From Acidithiobacillus sp. (GTDB taxonomy: Bacteria; Pseudomonadota; Gammaproteobacteria; Acidithiobacillales; Acidithiobacillaceae): a stretch of 64,000 bases of DNA. Position 1 is the stretch's first letter. The number at the start of each line of letters is the position of its first letter. Position numbers and translations under genes: made by a program. The stretch is from assembly GCA_028065135.1 (NCBI GenBank), contig JAPTWR010000001.1, forward strand, positions 32,655-96,654, written 5' to 3'. The notes below the pieces were generated by a model, which did not search any database, was not told where the DNA came from, and worked only from the letters and a program-made list of their open reading frames with translations. Positions 1 through 7,980 of this stretch are shown here, piece by piece.

Positions 1-1
1 A

Positions 2-67
2 CCATGGACAGATACCCTGGCAATCGACAAGCTGGATGCTTTAGCGGAAAACATAAGCGCGGCATAG
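2..67 (+). CDS. C-terminal end of an unknown protein (partial)
   Basis: An open frame enters from the left edge and ends at a TAG at 65-67. Only 21 residues are visible, ending in DALAENISAA, which reads like an ordinary helical C-terminus. It would converge on the minus-strand gene that ends at 123. The fragment is too short to assign a family and could be chance. No clear terminator lies in the 55 bases between the two. Confidence 0.3.
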   Translation, partial: PWTDTLAIDKLDALAENISAA

Positions 68-122
68 TAGCGATCACGGCGCTGCAAGTAAAGAGTTGGC
101 GGCGACGTTTAATGAGATATCC

Positions 123-1004
123 CTAATGATTATCACGGATAATCGCAGCAGCCGCCATCTCCGCACCGAACAAAACAATCGCCCAGGCCATATACAGCCA
201 GAGAAGAAAAACAGGAAAGGCACCCAAAGCGCCATATATGGTTTCAAAGCTTGAAAATCGCAGATAACCGGCCAACGCGATCTTGGCGGCTTCAAACAGG
301 ATGGCGGCGGATACCCCGCCAAGAAAAACATCCCGCCACTGCGTTATTGCCGAGGGCAGTATTTTGTAGAGTACCGCCATCATCACGGTGACCACCAGAA
401 GAGTAAGCACATGATTCAGAAGGGGGGGAACGACCGGGATACGTGCCAAGGAGGTCAGCAGAGGTTGCAGGGGACTAAGCAGCGGCAGAATGAGTGCAAA
501 GCTGAATGGGCCGCACACCAGCACGATCACGTAGCGTAGGAGTCGACACCACAGGCAGGTCGGAGTGACACCCCAGATGTCGTTAAAATGCCGCTCTACC
601 TCACGAAGCAGAAAAATCGCGGTGACGCTCAATCCGAGTACGCCAAACCAATCCAATTGGGTACCACGCGCTGCGAGACGGTTTATCTGACGCAGAATCG
701 CATCCCCCGTTTGCGGGACAAAGCTGCGTAAAATCAGGTGATCAACCTGGGCACGGTGGAGCATGCTGAACCCCACCAGATTCCATAGACTGAAGACCAG
801 CACCACCGCCGGTATCAAACCAAAGAGGGTGGTATAAGCGAGCAATCCTGCACGGTCGATACATTCGTCAAGCCAAAAGCCATGCCACGCACGGTACATT
901 CGGTGGGTCAAGCACTGCCAATGATTGGCGTTTTCCCTGGGAACGGGTGCCAGTGCCCTGTCCTTTTGGCGAAAGCATTGGTGCGGCGGTGCTTTTTCCG
1001 TCAT
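123..1004 (-). CDS. yihY: YihY/RNase BN-like inner membrane protein
   Basis: A 293-residue protein of the YihY/BrkB family (UPF0761). These are multipass inner-membrane proteins once called ribonuclease BN; their function is unsettled. The N-terminus is soluble and basic. From about residue 50 a series of hydrophobic segments follows, beginning with the family-like stretch AYTTLFGLIPAVVLVFSLW, with others near the middle and the C-terminus. I chose the ATG at 1002-1004 because it overlaps the hda stop as ATGA; the open frame continues upstream but only inside hda. It is the last gene of a pgsA-hda-yihY unit. The family call is good; the role is unknown. Confidence 0.85.
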   Translation of the reverse strand: MTEKAPPHQCFRQKDRALAPVPRENANHWQCLTHRMYRAWHGFWLDECIDRAGLLAYTTLFGLIPAVVLVFSLWNLVGFSMLHRAQVDHLILRSFVPQTGDAILRQINRLAARGTQLDWFGVLGLSVTAIFLLREVERHFNDIWGVTPTCLWCRLLRYVIVLVCGPFSFALILPLLSPLQPLLTSLARIPVVPPLLNHVLTLLVVTVMMAVLYKILPSAITQWRDVFLGGVSAAILFEAAKIALAGYLRFSSFETIYGALGAFPVFLLWLYMAWAIVLFGAEMAAAAIIRDNH

Positions 1005-1723
1005 CGCAAGTTCTCCGCGGCCAGACAAAGGCGTATGAAAGGGATGGTCACTTCCCGTTGCTGCTCCCAACTCCGGGTATCCAGAACGCTCAGCATGTGA
1101 TCCAGTGCCCCGAGGTCGCGCGGATAATGTCGCAACAGATAAAGCGCTGCGTCGACACCAATCTGCAGACCTCGGCGCTGCGCCATTTCCTGCAAAATAA
1201 TACGCTTCTCCGCATCTCCGGGGAAACGCAGAGCGTATTGCAAACCCGCGCTCACCCGGCTTGCCCAATCCGGGAGCACCCAGTCCGTGAGCTGAGCTGC
1301 TTGGCGACCGGCAAGGAGCAGCGGCCGCCCGCAACCCATGCGCTCATTATAGAGATCAAAGAAAAAGGTTTCCTTATCACGCTGACCTGCCCAGCTTTCG
1401 ACGTTATCCAGACACAACAGAGGCGCTCCTGCCAGACTGGAGAACATCGCTGGATCCATGATCGTATTGAACGGATTTGTGATATCGCCGCAATCTATAT
1501 AGGGCGCCCATCCAGCAACGGCTGATGCGGCTCCCAGCAATAAATGACTTTTACCCACTCCGGCCGGTCCATAAAGGTAAAGACAAAAGCTCTGCCGTTC
1601 ACGTTCAGTTACCAAGTTAAACACCGCGCGCAGCGCTTCGGCATTCGGATGGGGATAAAAGTCTTCCAGGCTTGCTTGTGACTTCACTCCCAAGGGAAGA
1701 ATCCGTTGTCGTGTCTCGCTCAT
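1001..1723 (-). CDS. hda: Hda-like regulatory inactivator of DnaA
   Basis: A 240-residue DnaA-paralogue AAA+ ATPase without the DnaA DNA-binding domain. Hda binds the DNA-loaded beta clamp and stimulates hydrolysis of DnaA-ATP after initiation. Visible are a Walker A motif GPAGVGKS at residues 52-59, a Walker B-like LLCLDNVE in the middle, and near the N-terminus QRILPL (residues 6-11), which resembles the QL-x-LPL clamp-binding peptide of Hda. It starts at the ATG 1721-1723, overlapping the pgsA stop as ATGA, and its own stop overlaps yihY the same way. Placement after pgsA suggests co-transcription with a phospholipid gene. Alternative reading: a generic DnaA-like loader, but the clamp motif favours Hda. 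Confidence 0.85.
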   Translation of the reverse strand: MSETRQRILPLGVKSQASLEDFYPHPNAEALRAVFNLVTERERQSFCLYLYGPAGVGKSHLLLGAASAVAGWAPYIDCGDITNPFNTIMDPAMFSSLAGAPLLCLDNVESWAGQRDKETFFFDLYNERMGCGRPLLLAGRQAAQLTDWVLPDWASRVSAGLQYALRFPGDAEKRIILQEMAQRRGLQIGVDAALYLLRHYPRDLGALDHMLSVLDTRSWEQQREVTIPFIRLCLAAENLR

Positions 1724-2268
1724 GATTCGCTGGAGCCCCCCTCCTGGGCAATCGCCTTGCGACTCCAGACCCAGACATATTGCCCCCCGGACACAATGGC
1801 CATCAGGAACACCAGCGCGAAAACAGGCAGTAGCGGCACACGCCAATGGCATGCCGCCGATAACAGCACCAATACAATAACGACAAATTGGAGCGCGGTG
1901 TTCCATTTCGATAGCGGCGTCGGACGGATACTAAATTTTCCGATCAACAGCAAGTAGAGCAGGCTGCCACCGACGATCAGCAGGTCCCGGGAGATAATGG
2001 CAACCGTCACCCACAAAGGAATACGCTGCAACCAGGTCAGCGTGATGACCGTCGTCACCACCAGCAATTTATCCGCCAACGGGTCGAGGACAGCCCCCAA
2101 ACGGGTCTGAAGACGATAACGACGGGCTATCCAACCATCCAGTGCGTCGGTGATCGCCGCCGCAAAAAAAATGAGCAGAGCCACGACGAAAAGCTCCTTC
2201 GCCAGCGCGTAGAAAATCACGGGCACCAGAAAGAGTCGCAACAGAGTCAACAGATTCGGCAGGTTCAT
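1720..2268 (-). CDS. pgsA: CDP-diacylglycerol--glycerol-3-phosphate 3-phosphatidyltransferase
   Basis: A 182-residue integral membrane enzyme that makes phosphatidylglycerophosphate, the committed step to phosphatidylglycerol and cardiolipin. The CDP-alcohol phosphotransferase signature is complete: D41-x2-D44-G45-x2-A48-R49-x8-G58-x3-D62-x3-D66. Several hydrophobic helices flank it. The frame can be read back to a TTG at 2302-2304, but the ATG at 2266-2268 gives the usual MNLPNLLTLLR start, so I prefer it; neither has a strong ribosome-binding site. It heads the pgsA-hda-yihY unit and is divergent from sodB. Another CDP-alcohol transferase is possible, but length and N-terminus fit PgsA. Confidence 0.85.
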   Translation of the reverse strand: MNLPNLLTLLRLFLVPVIFYALAKELFVVALLIFFAAAITDALDGWIARRYRLQTRLGAVLDPLADKLLVVTTVITLTWLQRIPLWVTVAIISRDLLIVGGSLLYLLLIGKFSIRPTPLSKWNTALQFVVIVLVLLSAACHWRVPLLPVFALVFLMAIVSGGQYVWVWSRKAIAQEGGSSES

Positions 2269-2424
2269 GGCAGTGAAGCTAGGCAAGGGTACGGTGACTG
2301 TCAAGAAGAATTACGGGCGGCAAAGGCTCAGACGACCGGGAGGTCGTTTGCAGAGGGCTCTGCCACTGATTACAATCCAAAGGGCATTGGTTCAGTTCTA
2401 AACTTGAAATCAGGAGAATATTGA

Positions 2425-3042
2425 ATGTCCGAATATAGCGTGCGCGAAGAATTAAAGCCCAGCGGATTGGATGGCATCTCGGATGCCCAAATCAATGATC
2501 ACTGGGGACTTTATGCTGGTTATGTAAATCAAAGCAATGCCTTGCGAAAGGAGCTTGCGGAAATGCGTGCAGCCGGCAAAACCGGGTCACTTACATATGC
2601 AGATCGGCGGCGACGCTTTGGCTTCGAATATAACGGCATGGTGTTACATGAGTACTATTTTGCCCAGTTGAAGCCCGGTAGCAGCATCGATCAGGCACCC
2701 GGCTTCAAAGCCGCGGTCACTGCGCAATTTGGCAGTGCTGAAACATGGCATGAAGATCTGATGTCCGCCGCCAAGAGCCGGAGCGTGGGCTGGGCTATCG
2801 CCTACTACGATGGTACCACCGGTCAGATCAACAACCACTTTGTCCAGCTTCATGAAGACGGGAATGTGGGCGGTTTTGTGCCGCTGGTCATCGTTGATGT
2901 CTTCGAGCATGCCTACATGGTGGATTGGAAAGCCCTCGGTCGCGCGGATTACCTGGCCGCCATTTACAAAAATATGAACTGGGGCGTGGTGGAAGCGCGC
3001 TTCCAGGCGGCCAAAAGTGGCCAGATTTTCAAGCGGTTCTGA
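2425..3042 (+). CDS. sodB: Fe/Mn-family superoxide dismutase, divergent
   Basis: A 205-residue Fe/Mn superoxide dismutase converting superoxide to oxygen and peroxide. All four metal ligands are present: His26, His75, Asp158 and His162, the last two inside DVFEHAYMVD. Around His26 the usual HYGKHHQTYV is replaced by HWGLYAGYV, so the His30 equivalent of classical enzymes is missing while the active-site Tyr is kept. It is probably cytoplasmic, as no signal peptide is seen. A ribosome-binding site (AGGAG at 2411-2415) precedes the ATG, and a strong terminator follows, so it is probably monocistronic. Metal preference cannot be told from this. Confidence 0.88.
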   Translation: MSEYSVREELKPSGLDGISDAQINDHWGLYAGYVNQSNALRKELAEMRAAGKTGSLTYADRRRRFGFEYNGMVLHEYYFAQLKPGSSIDQAPGFKAAVTAQFGSAETWHEDLMSAAKSRSVGWAIAYYDGTTGQINNHFVQLHEDGNVGGFVPLVIVDVFEHAYMVDWKALGRADYLAAIYKNMNWGVVEARFQAAKSGQIFKRF

Positions 3043-3065
3043 TCATCATAGGAATTTAATTCATT

Positions 3066-3091
3066 AAAAGAGCGGTTCGCCGCTCTTTTTT
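3066..3091 (+). terminator. Rho-independent terminator of sodB
   Basis: A 10-bp perfect stem (AAAAGAGCGG with CCGCTCTTTT) closes a TTCG tetraloop and runs into six T residues. It lies 23 bases after the sodB stop. Because A-tracts precede the stem it could also work weakly in the reverse direction. Confidence 0.9.
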
Positions 3092-3130
3092 ATTGGACGC
3101 GCTTCGCTGCACGACTCCGCGATTGCCCCT

Positions 3131-3159
3131 TTGACAGGCGCTATACGCCCCCATACCAT
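3131..3159 (+). promoter_or_regulatory. Likely sigma-70 promoter of the purM operon
   Basis: A perfect -35 hexamer TTGACA (3131-3136) is followed after 17 bases by TACCAT (3154-3159, four of six matches). The spacer contains a short inverted repeat, GGCG-CTATA-CGCC (3137-3149). The GTG start of purM is 27 bases further on. Predicted by eye only. Confidence 0.55.
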
Positions 3160-3186
3160 GACCAAAACCCCTTTGAGGAAATCGCC

Positions 3187-4224
3187 GTGGACACCCCAAA
3201 ACCTTTAACCTATCGCAGCGCCGGGGTGAACATCGACGCTGGCAATACGCTGGTGGACCGTATCAAACCTCTTGCCCAAAGTACTCACCGCCCCGGCGTG
3301 CTCGGCGGCATTGGCGGTTTCGGTGGACTGTTCGCCCTACCCGGCGGTTATCGCGAACCGGTGCTGGTATCAGGCACCGATGGGGTGGGCACCAAGCTGT
3401 TACTCGCCCAGGAAGCCAATCAACATGACCGCATCGGCATTGATCTGGTCGCCATGTGTGTCAACGACATTCTCGTCTCCGGCGCAGAGCCCCTCTGGTT
3501 CCTCGACTACTATGCCTGCGGGCAGTTGGATAACGGCGTGGCTGAGACGGTTATTGCCGGGGTGGCCGAGGGCTGTCGGCAGGCTGGCTGCGCTTTGCTG
3601 GGCGGAGAAACTGCAGAAATGCCCGGTATGTATCCGGCTGGGCATTATGATCTTGCGGGCTTCGCGGTGGGCGTTGTCGAGAAATCCGCCATCCTGACGG
3701 GTGCGGCCTGCCGGGAGGGCGATGCGGTGATTGGCATTGCCTCGTCCGGGCCGCACAGTAACGGTTACTCTCTGATTCGGGAAATTCTCGTACGCGGCGG
3801 TGCCCACGCCCATGTCCAGATCAACGGCGAGCCGCTGGTGGATCTGCTGCTGCAACCGACCCGGATTTATGTGAACGCTATTCAGGGTCTGCGCAAGGCG
3901 GTTACGGTACACGCCCTCTCTCATATTACCGGCGGCGGGCTGGTGGAAAATCTGCCCCGCTCACTGCCCGCGACACTTGCCGCTCGCATTGATCCCAACA
4001 CCTGGAAAATACCGTCTATTTTTCAATGGTTACAGGAGCAAGGACAGGTCTCCATGGAGGAAATGCGGCGGGTTTTCAACATGGGTATCGGCATGGTCGC
4101 CATCGTTCCCTGGGAATCCCGGCAGGCCGCCGTGCAGTCTATCACGGAGCACGGAGAGCAAGCCTTCATTATCGGGCAGTTGGTGCCACGTCAGGACGGT
4201 GAGGGGGTACGCTTTCTTGACTAA
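3187..4224 (+). CDS. purM: Phosphoribosylformylglycinamidine cyclo-ligase (AIR synthetase)
   Basis: A 345-residue enzyme that closes the imidazole ring in purine synthesis (FGAM + ATP to AIR), cytoplasmic. The family signature [13 protein letters not shown] lies near residue 60, with [11 protein letters not shown] and [13 protein letters not shown] further on, all typical of PurM; length is normal. The GTG start at 3187 has GAGGA about 9 bases upstream. The stop overlaps the start of purN by eight bases, implying translational coupling. The purM-purN pair is the common bacterial arrangement. Confidence 0.96.
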   Translation: MDTPKPLTYRSAGVNIDAGNTLVDRIKPLAQSTHRPGVLGGIGGFGGLFALPGGYREPVLVSGTDGVGTKLLLAQEANQHDRIGIDLVAMCVNDILVSGAEPLWFLDYYACGQLDNGVAETVIAGVAEGCRQAGCALLGGETAEMPGMYPAGHYDLAGFAVGVVEKSAILTGAACREGDAVIGIASSGPHSNGYSLIREILVRGGAHAHVQINGEPLVDLLLQPTRIYVNAIQGLRKAVTVHALSHITGGGLVENLPRSLPATLAARIDPNTWKIPSIFQWLQEQGQVSMEEMRRVFNMGIGMVAIVPWESRQAAVQSITEHGEQAFIIGQLVPRQDGEGVRFLD

Positions 4225-4882
4225 AAGGCTGGTGATTCTGGTTTCCGGCCGGGGAAGCAATCTGCAAAGCATCCTTGCGGCTTGCCGTAGCGGGCAGATA
4301 CCGGACACGCAAGTCGTTGCGGTCATCAGTAACCGCCCAAGCGCCAGAGCATTGGAACTGGCGATGGCGGCAGGCATTCCTGCCCTTACTGTCGATCATC
4401 GGGATTATGGGACCAGAACAGAATTCGATGCCGCCCTGCAAAAGCAGATTGACGAATATGCCCCGGATATCGTGGCGCTGGCGGGGTTCATGCGTCAACT
4501 CACCCCCGCTTTTGTTCAGCACTATGAGGGTAAGCTGCTGAATGTCCACCCCTCTCTACTTCCCGCCTTTCCCGGCCTGCATACCCATGCCCAGGCGCTG
4601 CGGCAGGGTGTGTGTTGGCATGGTGCCAGTGTCCATTTTGTAACGGCGGAGTTGGATGCCGGCCCTGTTATCATCCAGGCAGCCGTGGCGGTCCTGCCCG
4701 CAGATGATGAACAGTCTCTCGCCACGCGCGTGCTCGACGCAGAACACCGTATTTATCCGCAGGCGCTGGCGTGGCTGGTGAGTGGCCGGGTGACTTACGC
4801 CGCAGGGCGCACCCAGTGGCGAGAGCCGCCACAGACGGCCACGCGCGAGGCCATTGCCCCTTCTCTGGAGAGTTCTCCATGA
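4217..4882 (+). CDS. purN: Phosphoribosylglycinamide formyltransferase
   Basis: A 221-residue folate-dependent GAR transformylase, third step of purine synthesis, using 10-formyl-THF (folD at 28 kb supplies this pool). Signature elements: SGRGSNLQ near the N-terminus for phosphate binding, and [14 protein letters not shown] followed by ELDAGPVI carrying the catalytic Asn/His/Asp set. The frame is open far upstream inside purM, but a TTG at 4217-4219 preceded by GAGGGGG (4201-4207) gives the correct N-terminus, [13 protein letters not shown]. Its stop overlaps the next start as ATGA. Confidence 0.94.
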   Translation: MTKRLVILVSGRGSNLQSILAACRSGQIPDTQVVAVISNRPSARALELAMAAGIPALTVDHRDYGTRTEFDAALQKQIDEYAPDIVALAGFMRQLTPAFVQHYEGKLLNVHPSLLPAFPGLHTHAQALRQGVCWHGASVHFVTAELDAGPVIIQAAVAVLPADDEQSLATRVLDAEHRIYPQALAWLVSGRVTYAAGRTQWREPPQTATREAIAPSLESSP

Positions 4883-5616
4883 GCAAAGATGTTGGCTTGG
4901 TGATCATCGGCACCGAGATACTCTCCGGTAAACGGGAAGACCGCCATTTTCTCCGCAGCCGCCAGCAACTGGCGCGACGCGGTTATGGCGTCGCCTGGTG
5001 CCTGATCGTGCCCGACATCCGGGATATTCTGCTGACCCAGTTGCGCTGGACCATGGCGCAATCTGTGCCATTCTTCGCCTTTGGCGGTTTAGGCGCAACG
5101 CCCGACGACCTGACCCGCGCTTGCGCCGCAGCGGCGGCTGGCGTTACCTTGTCCCGGCATGCCGAGGCGGAGGCGTTGATTCGCCAACAATTCGGCGACG
5201 AGGCGGAACCGGTGCGGGTACGGATGGCCGACCTGCCCGCCGGGGCAAGATTGATCCCTAACCCGGTCAACAATGTGCCGGGATTTTCCATAGGTAGCGG
5301 ATACTTCTTCCCGGGATTCCCGCAAATGGCGGAGCCCATGAGTGACTGGGTGCTGGCGCAGTATTTTCCTCCCTTGGTGGCTGACATAGAGGCACGGGTT
5401 CTTTTACCCAGCGCGCGGGAAGGCAACCTGGTTCCGCTCATGGAAAGCTTTTGTGCCGCCCATCCGGACATACGCTTCTCCAGTCTGCCCAGCTTCACGG
5501 CGACTGGTCCACAAATCGAATTGGGTGTGGCGGGGCAAGAGGCGCACGTTCAGGTCGCCATCCGCGACCTGAAGGCTCGCCTGAACCTGATGGGGCTCGA
5601 AGTTCAGGATCTGTGA
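4879..5616 (+). CDS. Stand-alone CinA/MoaB-type molybdopterin-binding-fold protein
   Basis: A 245-residue protein with the N-terminal domain of the CinA family (competence/damage-inducible protein A, MoCF fold). The motif GGLGATPDDLTRA matches the GG-x-G-x-T-x-DD loop of that fold, and VGLVIIGTEILSGKRED matches its N-terminus. There is no C-terminal CinA deamidase domain, so it is the short form. In longer CinA proteins this domain has pyrophosphatase-like activity on nucleotide cofactors; here activity is unknown. The start overlaps purN as ATGA with GGAG upstream, so it is translated with the purine genes. Confidence 0.8.
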   Translation: MSKDVGLVIIGTEILSGKREDRHFLRSRQQLARRGYGVAWCLIVPDIRDILLTQLRWTMAQSVPFFAFGGLGATPDDLTRACAAAAAGVTLSRHAEAEALIRQQFGDEAEPVRVRMADLPAGARLIPNPVNNVPGFSIGSGYFFPGFPQMAEPMSDWVLAQYFPPLVADIEARVLLPSAREGNLVPLMESFCAAHPDIRFSSLPSFTATGPQIELGVAGQEAHVQVAIRDLKARLNLMGLEVQDL

Positions 5617-5718
5617 TCATTCCCGAATCTTAATCAGGCAAGTTTACCCGGCAAGTCACCGCAAGCCGGGAATCTCTGCTGTCATAATAAGCTAGACTTG
5701 CCCATACGGAGGTGTGCA

Positions 5719-7107
5719 ATGGCCATCCAACATGTTGACTTGTTGACCATCGGCGCTGGAGGGGGCGCTTATCCCGCCGCGTTTCGACTGGCTCAAGCGG
5801 GACGTTCGGTAATCATGGTGGACCCTAAAGGGGCGATGAGCGGAAACTGCCTTTATGAGGGCTGTGTACCCTCTAAAGCCATTCGGGAAACTGCCGAAAT
5901 CTACCAGTCCCAGCAGCGCCTTGCCGGGCATGGTCTAGCAGGCGCCATTAGTATCGATTTCACGAAAATCACGATGCACAAAGATGCCGTCCAGGCACGC
6001 CGCTATGAACAACACGCCGCCGAACTGGCCGCCGCACGAAATATTAAGCTCATTCAGGGAACGGCGCGACTTCTCGGTCTCCACGAAGTGGCTGTCAATA
6101 CGACAGACGGCGAGCAACGGTTCCATTGTGCGCAGATTATCATCGCCAGCGGCTCTGACGTATTCATCCCCCCGATTCCCGGGGCTGAACTCTGCCTTAC
6201 CAGCCATGATCTGTATAAACCCGACTCCGTCCTCAAAACCCTCCCGGAGCGGCTGATTGTCATCGGTGGCGGTTACATCGGCCTGGAAACCGCCACCTTC
6301 TTCGCTGCCTTGGGTACCAGGGTCACCCTACTCCAGAAAGGTGAGCAACTCCTCAGCGGCATGGATCCGGGCATGGTGACACTGCTAACGCCGTTGCTGG
6401 ATCCGGCCATTCGCATCCGCACCGGTGTAGACGTGACGGCAGTGACCCTAACCCCTGAGGGAGGACGGCGCGTACATTACACCCGCGCGGAAGAGACCGA
6501 CACGCTGGATGGCGACGTTGTTCTGATGGCCGTGGGCAGACGCCCCGTTATTCCCGTAGGTACCACAGAGATTGGCATTGCAGTGACGGGAAAAGGTATA
6601 GATGTGGGGCCGAGTTTACAAACGGTGCATCCGCATATTTATGCCTGTGGTGATGTGAATGGCCGCGTGCCGTTATTCCACGCCGCCGTGCGTCAGTCGA
6701 TGGTGGCGGCGCACAATATTCTCGGCGGCAATATTCCCCTGGATTATGCTGATTTCAATCACGTCCCCACCACCGTCTTTACCCTGCCTGCCGCCGCCTA
6801 CGTAGGCCTTACCCCGGCCCTGGCAGAAGCGCAAGGCATAAGGCTCCGGACCGGTCGTTACGACTTCGCCGAAGACTCCCGGGCGCAGATCCTGGAACGC
6901 ATGGAAGGTGGAATTCAACTGTTCTTCGCCGCAGATAGTCTGCGTTTATTGGGTGGTTGGGTGGTCGGCATCGACGCTGGCCAGCTTATCGGCCAGATCG
7001 GCACCGCCGCTGCCCATGGCCTTACCGCCTACGATCTGGCCCGTTTTGCGGATCAGCACCCCATGAGCGCCGAAGGCATCGGCAAGGCGGCACGCAGTCT
7101 GTTTTAA
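5719..7107 (+). CDS. lpdA: Dihydrolipoamide dehydrogenase-like flavoprotein disulfide reductase
   Basis: A 462-residue class I pyridine nucleotide-disulfide oxidoreductase. The FAD-binding loop reads IGAGGGAYPAA, with Ala where the third Gly of GxGxxG is expected; a redox-active pair lies in CLYEGCVPSK. The NAD(P)-binding loop is IGGGYIGLETATFF, and near the C-terminus HPMSAEG supplies the His/Glu pair of lipoamide dehydrogenases. The start at 5719 has ACGGAGGT 6 bases upstream; an earlier in-frame start lacks this. No pyruvate or glycine dehydrogenase genes are nearby, so it may act on another disulfide. A hairpin (CCCGGC...GCCGGG, 5647-5670) without a T-run precedes it. Confidence 0.82.
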   Translation: MAIQHVDLLTIGAGGGAYPAAFRLAQAGRSVIMVDPKGAMSGNCLYEGCVPSKAIRETAEIYQSQQRLAGHGLAGAISIDFTKITMHKDAVQARRYEQHAAELAAARNIKLIQGTARLLGLHEVAVNTTDGEQRFHCAQIIIASGSDVFIPPIPGAELCLTSHDLYKPDSVLKTLPERLIVIGGGYIGLETATFFAALGTRVTLLQKGEQLLSGMDPGMVTLLTPLLDPAIRIRTGVDVTAVTLTPEGGRRVHYTRAEETDTLDGDVVLMAVGRRPVIPVGTTEIGIAVTGKGIDVGPSLQTVHPHIYACGDVNGRVPLFHAAVRQSMVAAHNILGGNIPLDYADFNHVPTTVFTLPAAAYVGLTPALAEAQGIRLRTGRYDFAEDSRAQILERMEGGIQLFFAADSLRLLGGWVVGIDAGQLIGQIGTAAAHGLTAYDLARFADQHPMSAEGIGKAARSLF

Positions 7108-7140
7108 GCGCCGTATCAGTCATCATAAAAGGGATACATC

Positions 7141-7926
7141 ATGAGCAAACATAAAGAACAGAAGGGGTTAGAAAAACAACATTACAAAGCCGAGTTACGC
7201 CAGCTCCAGATTGAACTGGTCAAGTTACAACGCCACATTATCCGCAAGAACGATAAAATCCTGGTCCTTCTGGAAGGACGTGATGCCGCAGGTAAGGACG
7301 GCAGCATCAAACGTATCATCCAGCACCTCAGTCCCCGCGAAACACGAGTCGTGGCTTTAGGCAAGCCCTCGGACCGCGAAGAAAGCCAGTGGTACTTCCA
7401 GCGCTATGTCCATTATCTGCCCGCCGCCGCAGAAATCGTTTTCTTTAACCGGAGCTGGTACAACCGTGCCGGCGTGGAAAAAGTGATGGGGTTTTGCACC
7501 GATGCGCAATATGAAGAATTCTTTACCGAGGTAACAGATTTTGAGAGCATGCTGGTGCGCTCGGGTATCCATTTCATTAAGGTGTATCTCGATATTTCCA
7601 AGAGCGAGCAAAAAAATCGCCTGGCGGCGCGCAAAGATGATCCCCTTAAACAATGGAAAACCAGCCCTATTGATGAACAGGCCATAACCCATTGGAAGGA
7701 TTACAGTATTGCACGAAATGTCATGTTTGCACGCACCCACACCAGTTTTACGCCTTGGACCATTGTCGATGCAAATGATAAAAAAGTGGCCCGCCTTCAA
7801 TTGATCAAAGGGCTGTTAAGTCGCCTGGATTACGCCAATAAAGATACCAATTTGATCTTACCCGACCAGACCATTATCTTCGACTATGATCCGCTGTACC
7901 TGGAAAACAATATGATCAAGGCATAA
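7141..7926 (+). CDS. ppk2: Polyphosphate kinase 2 family protein
   Basis: A 261-residue single-domain PPK2, a P-loop kinase that transfers phosphate between polyphosphate and nucleotides. Walker A is EGRDAAGKDG (about residues 45-54); the family motif VFFNRSWYNRAGVE and a basic lid with RLAARKDDPLKQWK follow. The enzyme is cytosolic. It follows the flavoprotein gene by 33 bases with only a modest AAGGG ribosome-binding site, so it may be co-transcribed. Whether it makes ATP or GTP, or works on AMP (class II/III), cannot be read from this. It is a separate locus from ppk1 at 28.9 kb. Confidence 0.93.
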   Translation: MSKHKEQKGLEKQHYKAELRQLQIELVKLQRHIIRKNDKILVLLEGRDAAGKDGSIKRIIQHLSPRETRVVALGKPSDREESQWYFQRYVHYLPAAAEIVFFNRSWYNRAGVEKVMGFCTDAQYEEFFTEVTDFESMLVRSGIHFIKVYLDISKSEQKNRLAARKDDPLKQWKTSPIDEQAITHWKDYSIARNVMFARTHTSFTPWTIVDANDKKVARLQLIKGLLSRLDYANKDTNLILPDQTIIFDYDPLYLENNMIKA

Positions 7927-7980
7927 TCACGGGGCCCTGGCGCCGCCCGACTACGCGACGACGCCATCAATGGCTGCTTA

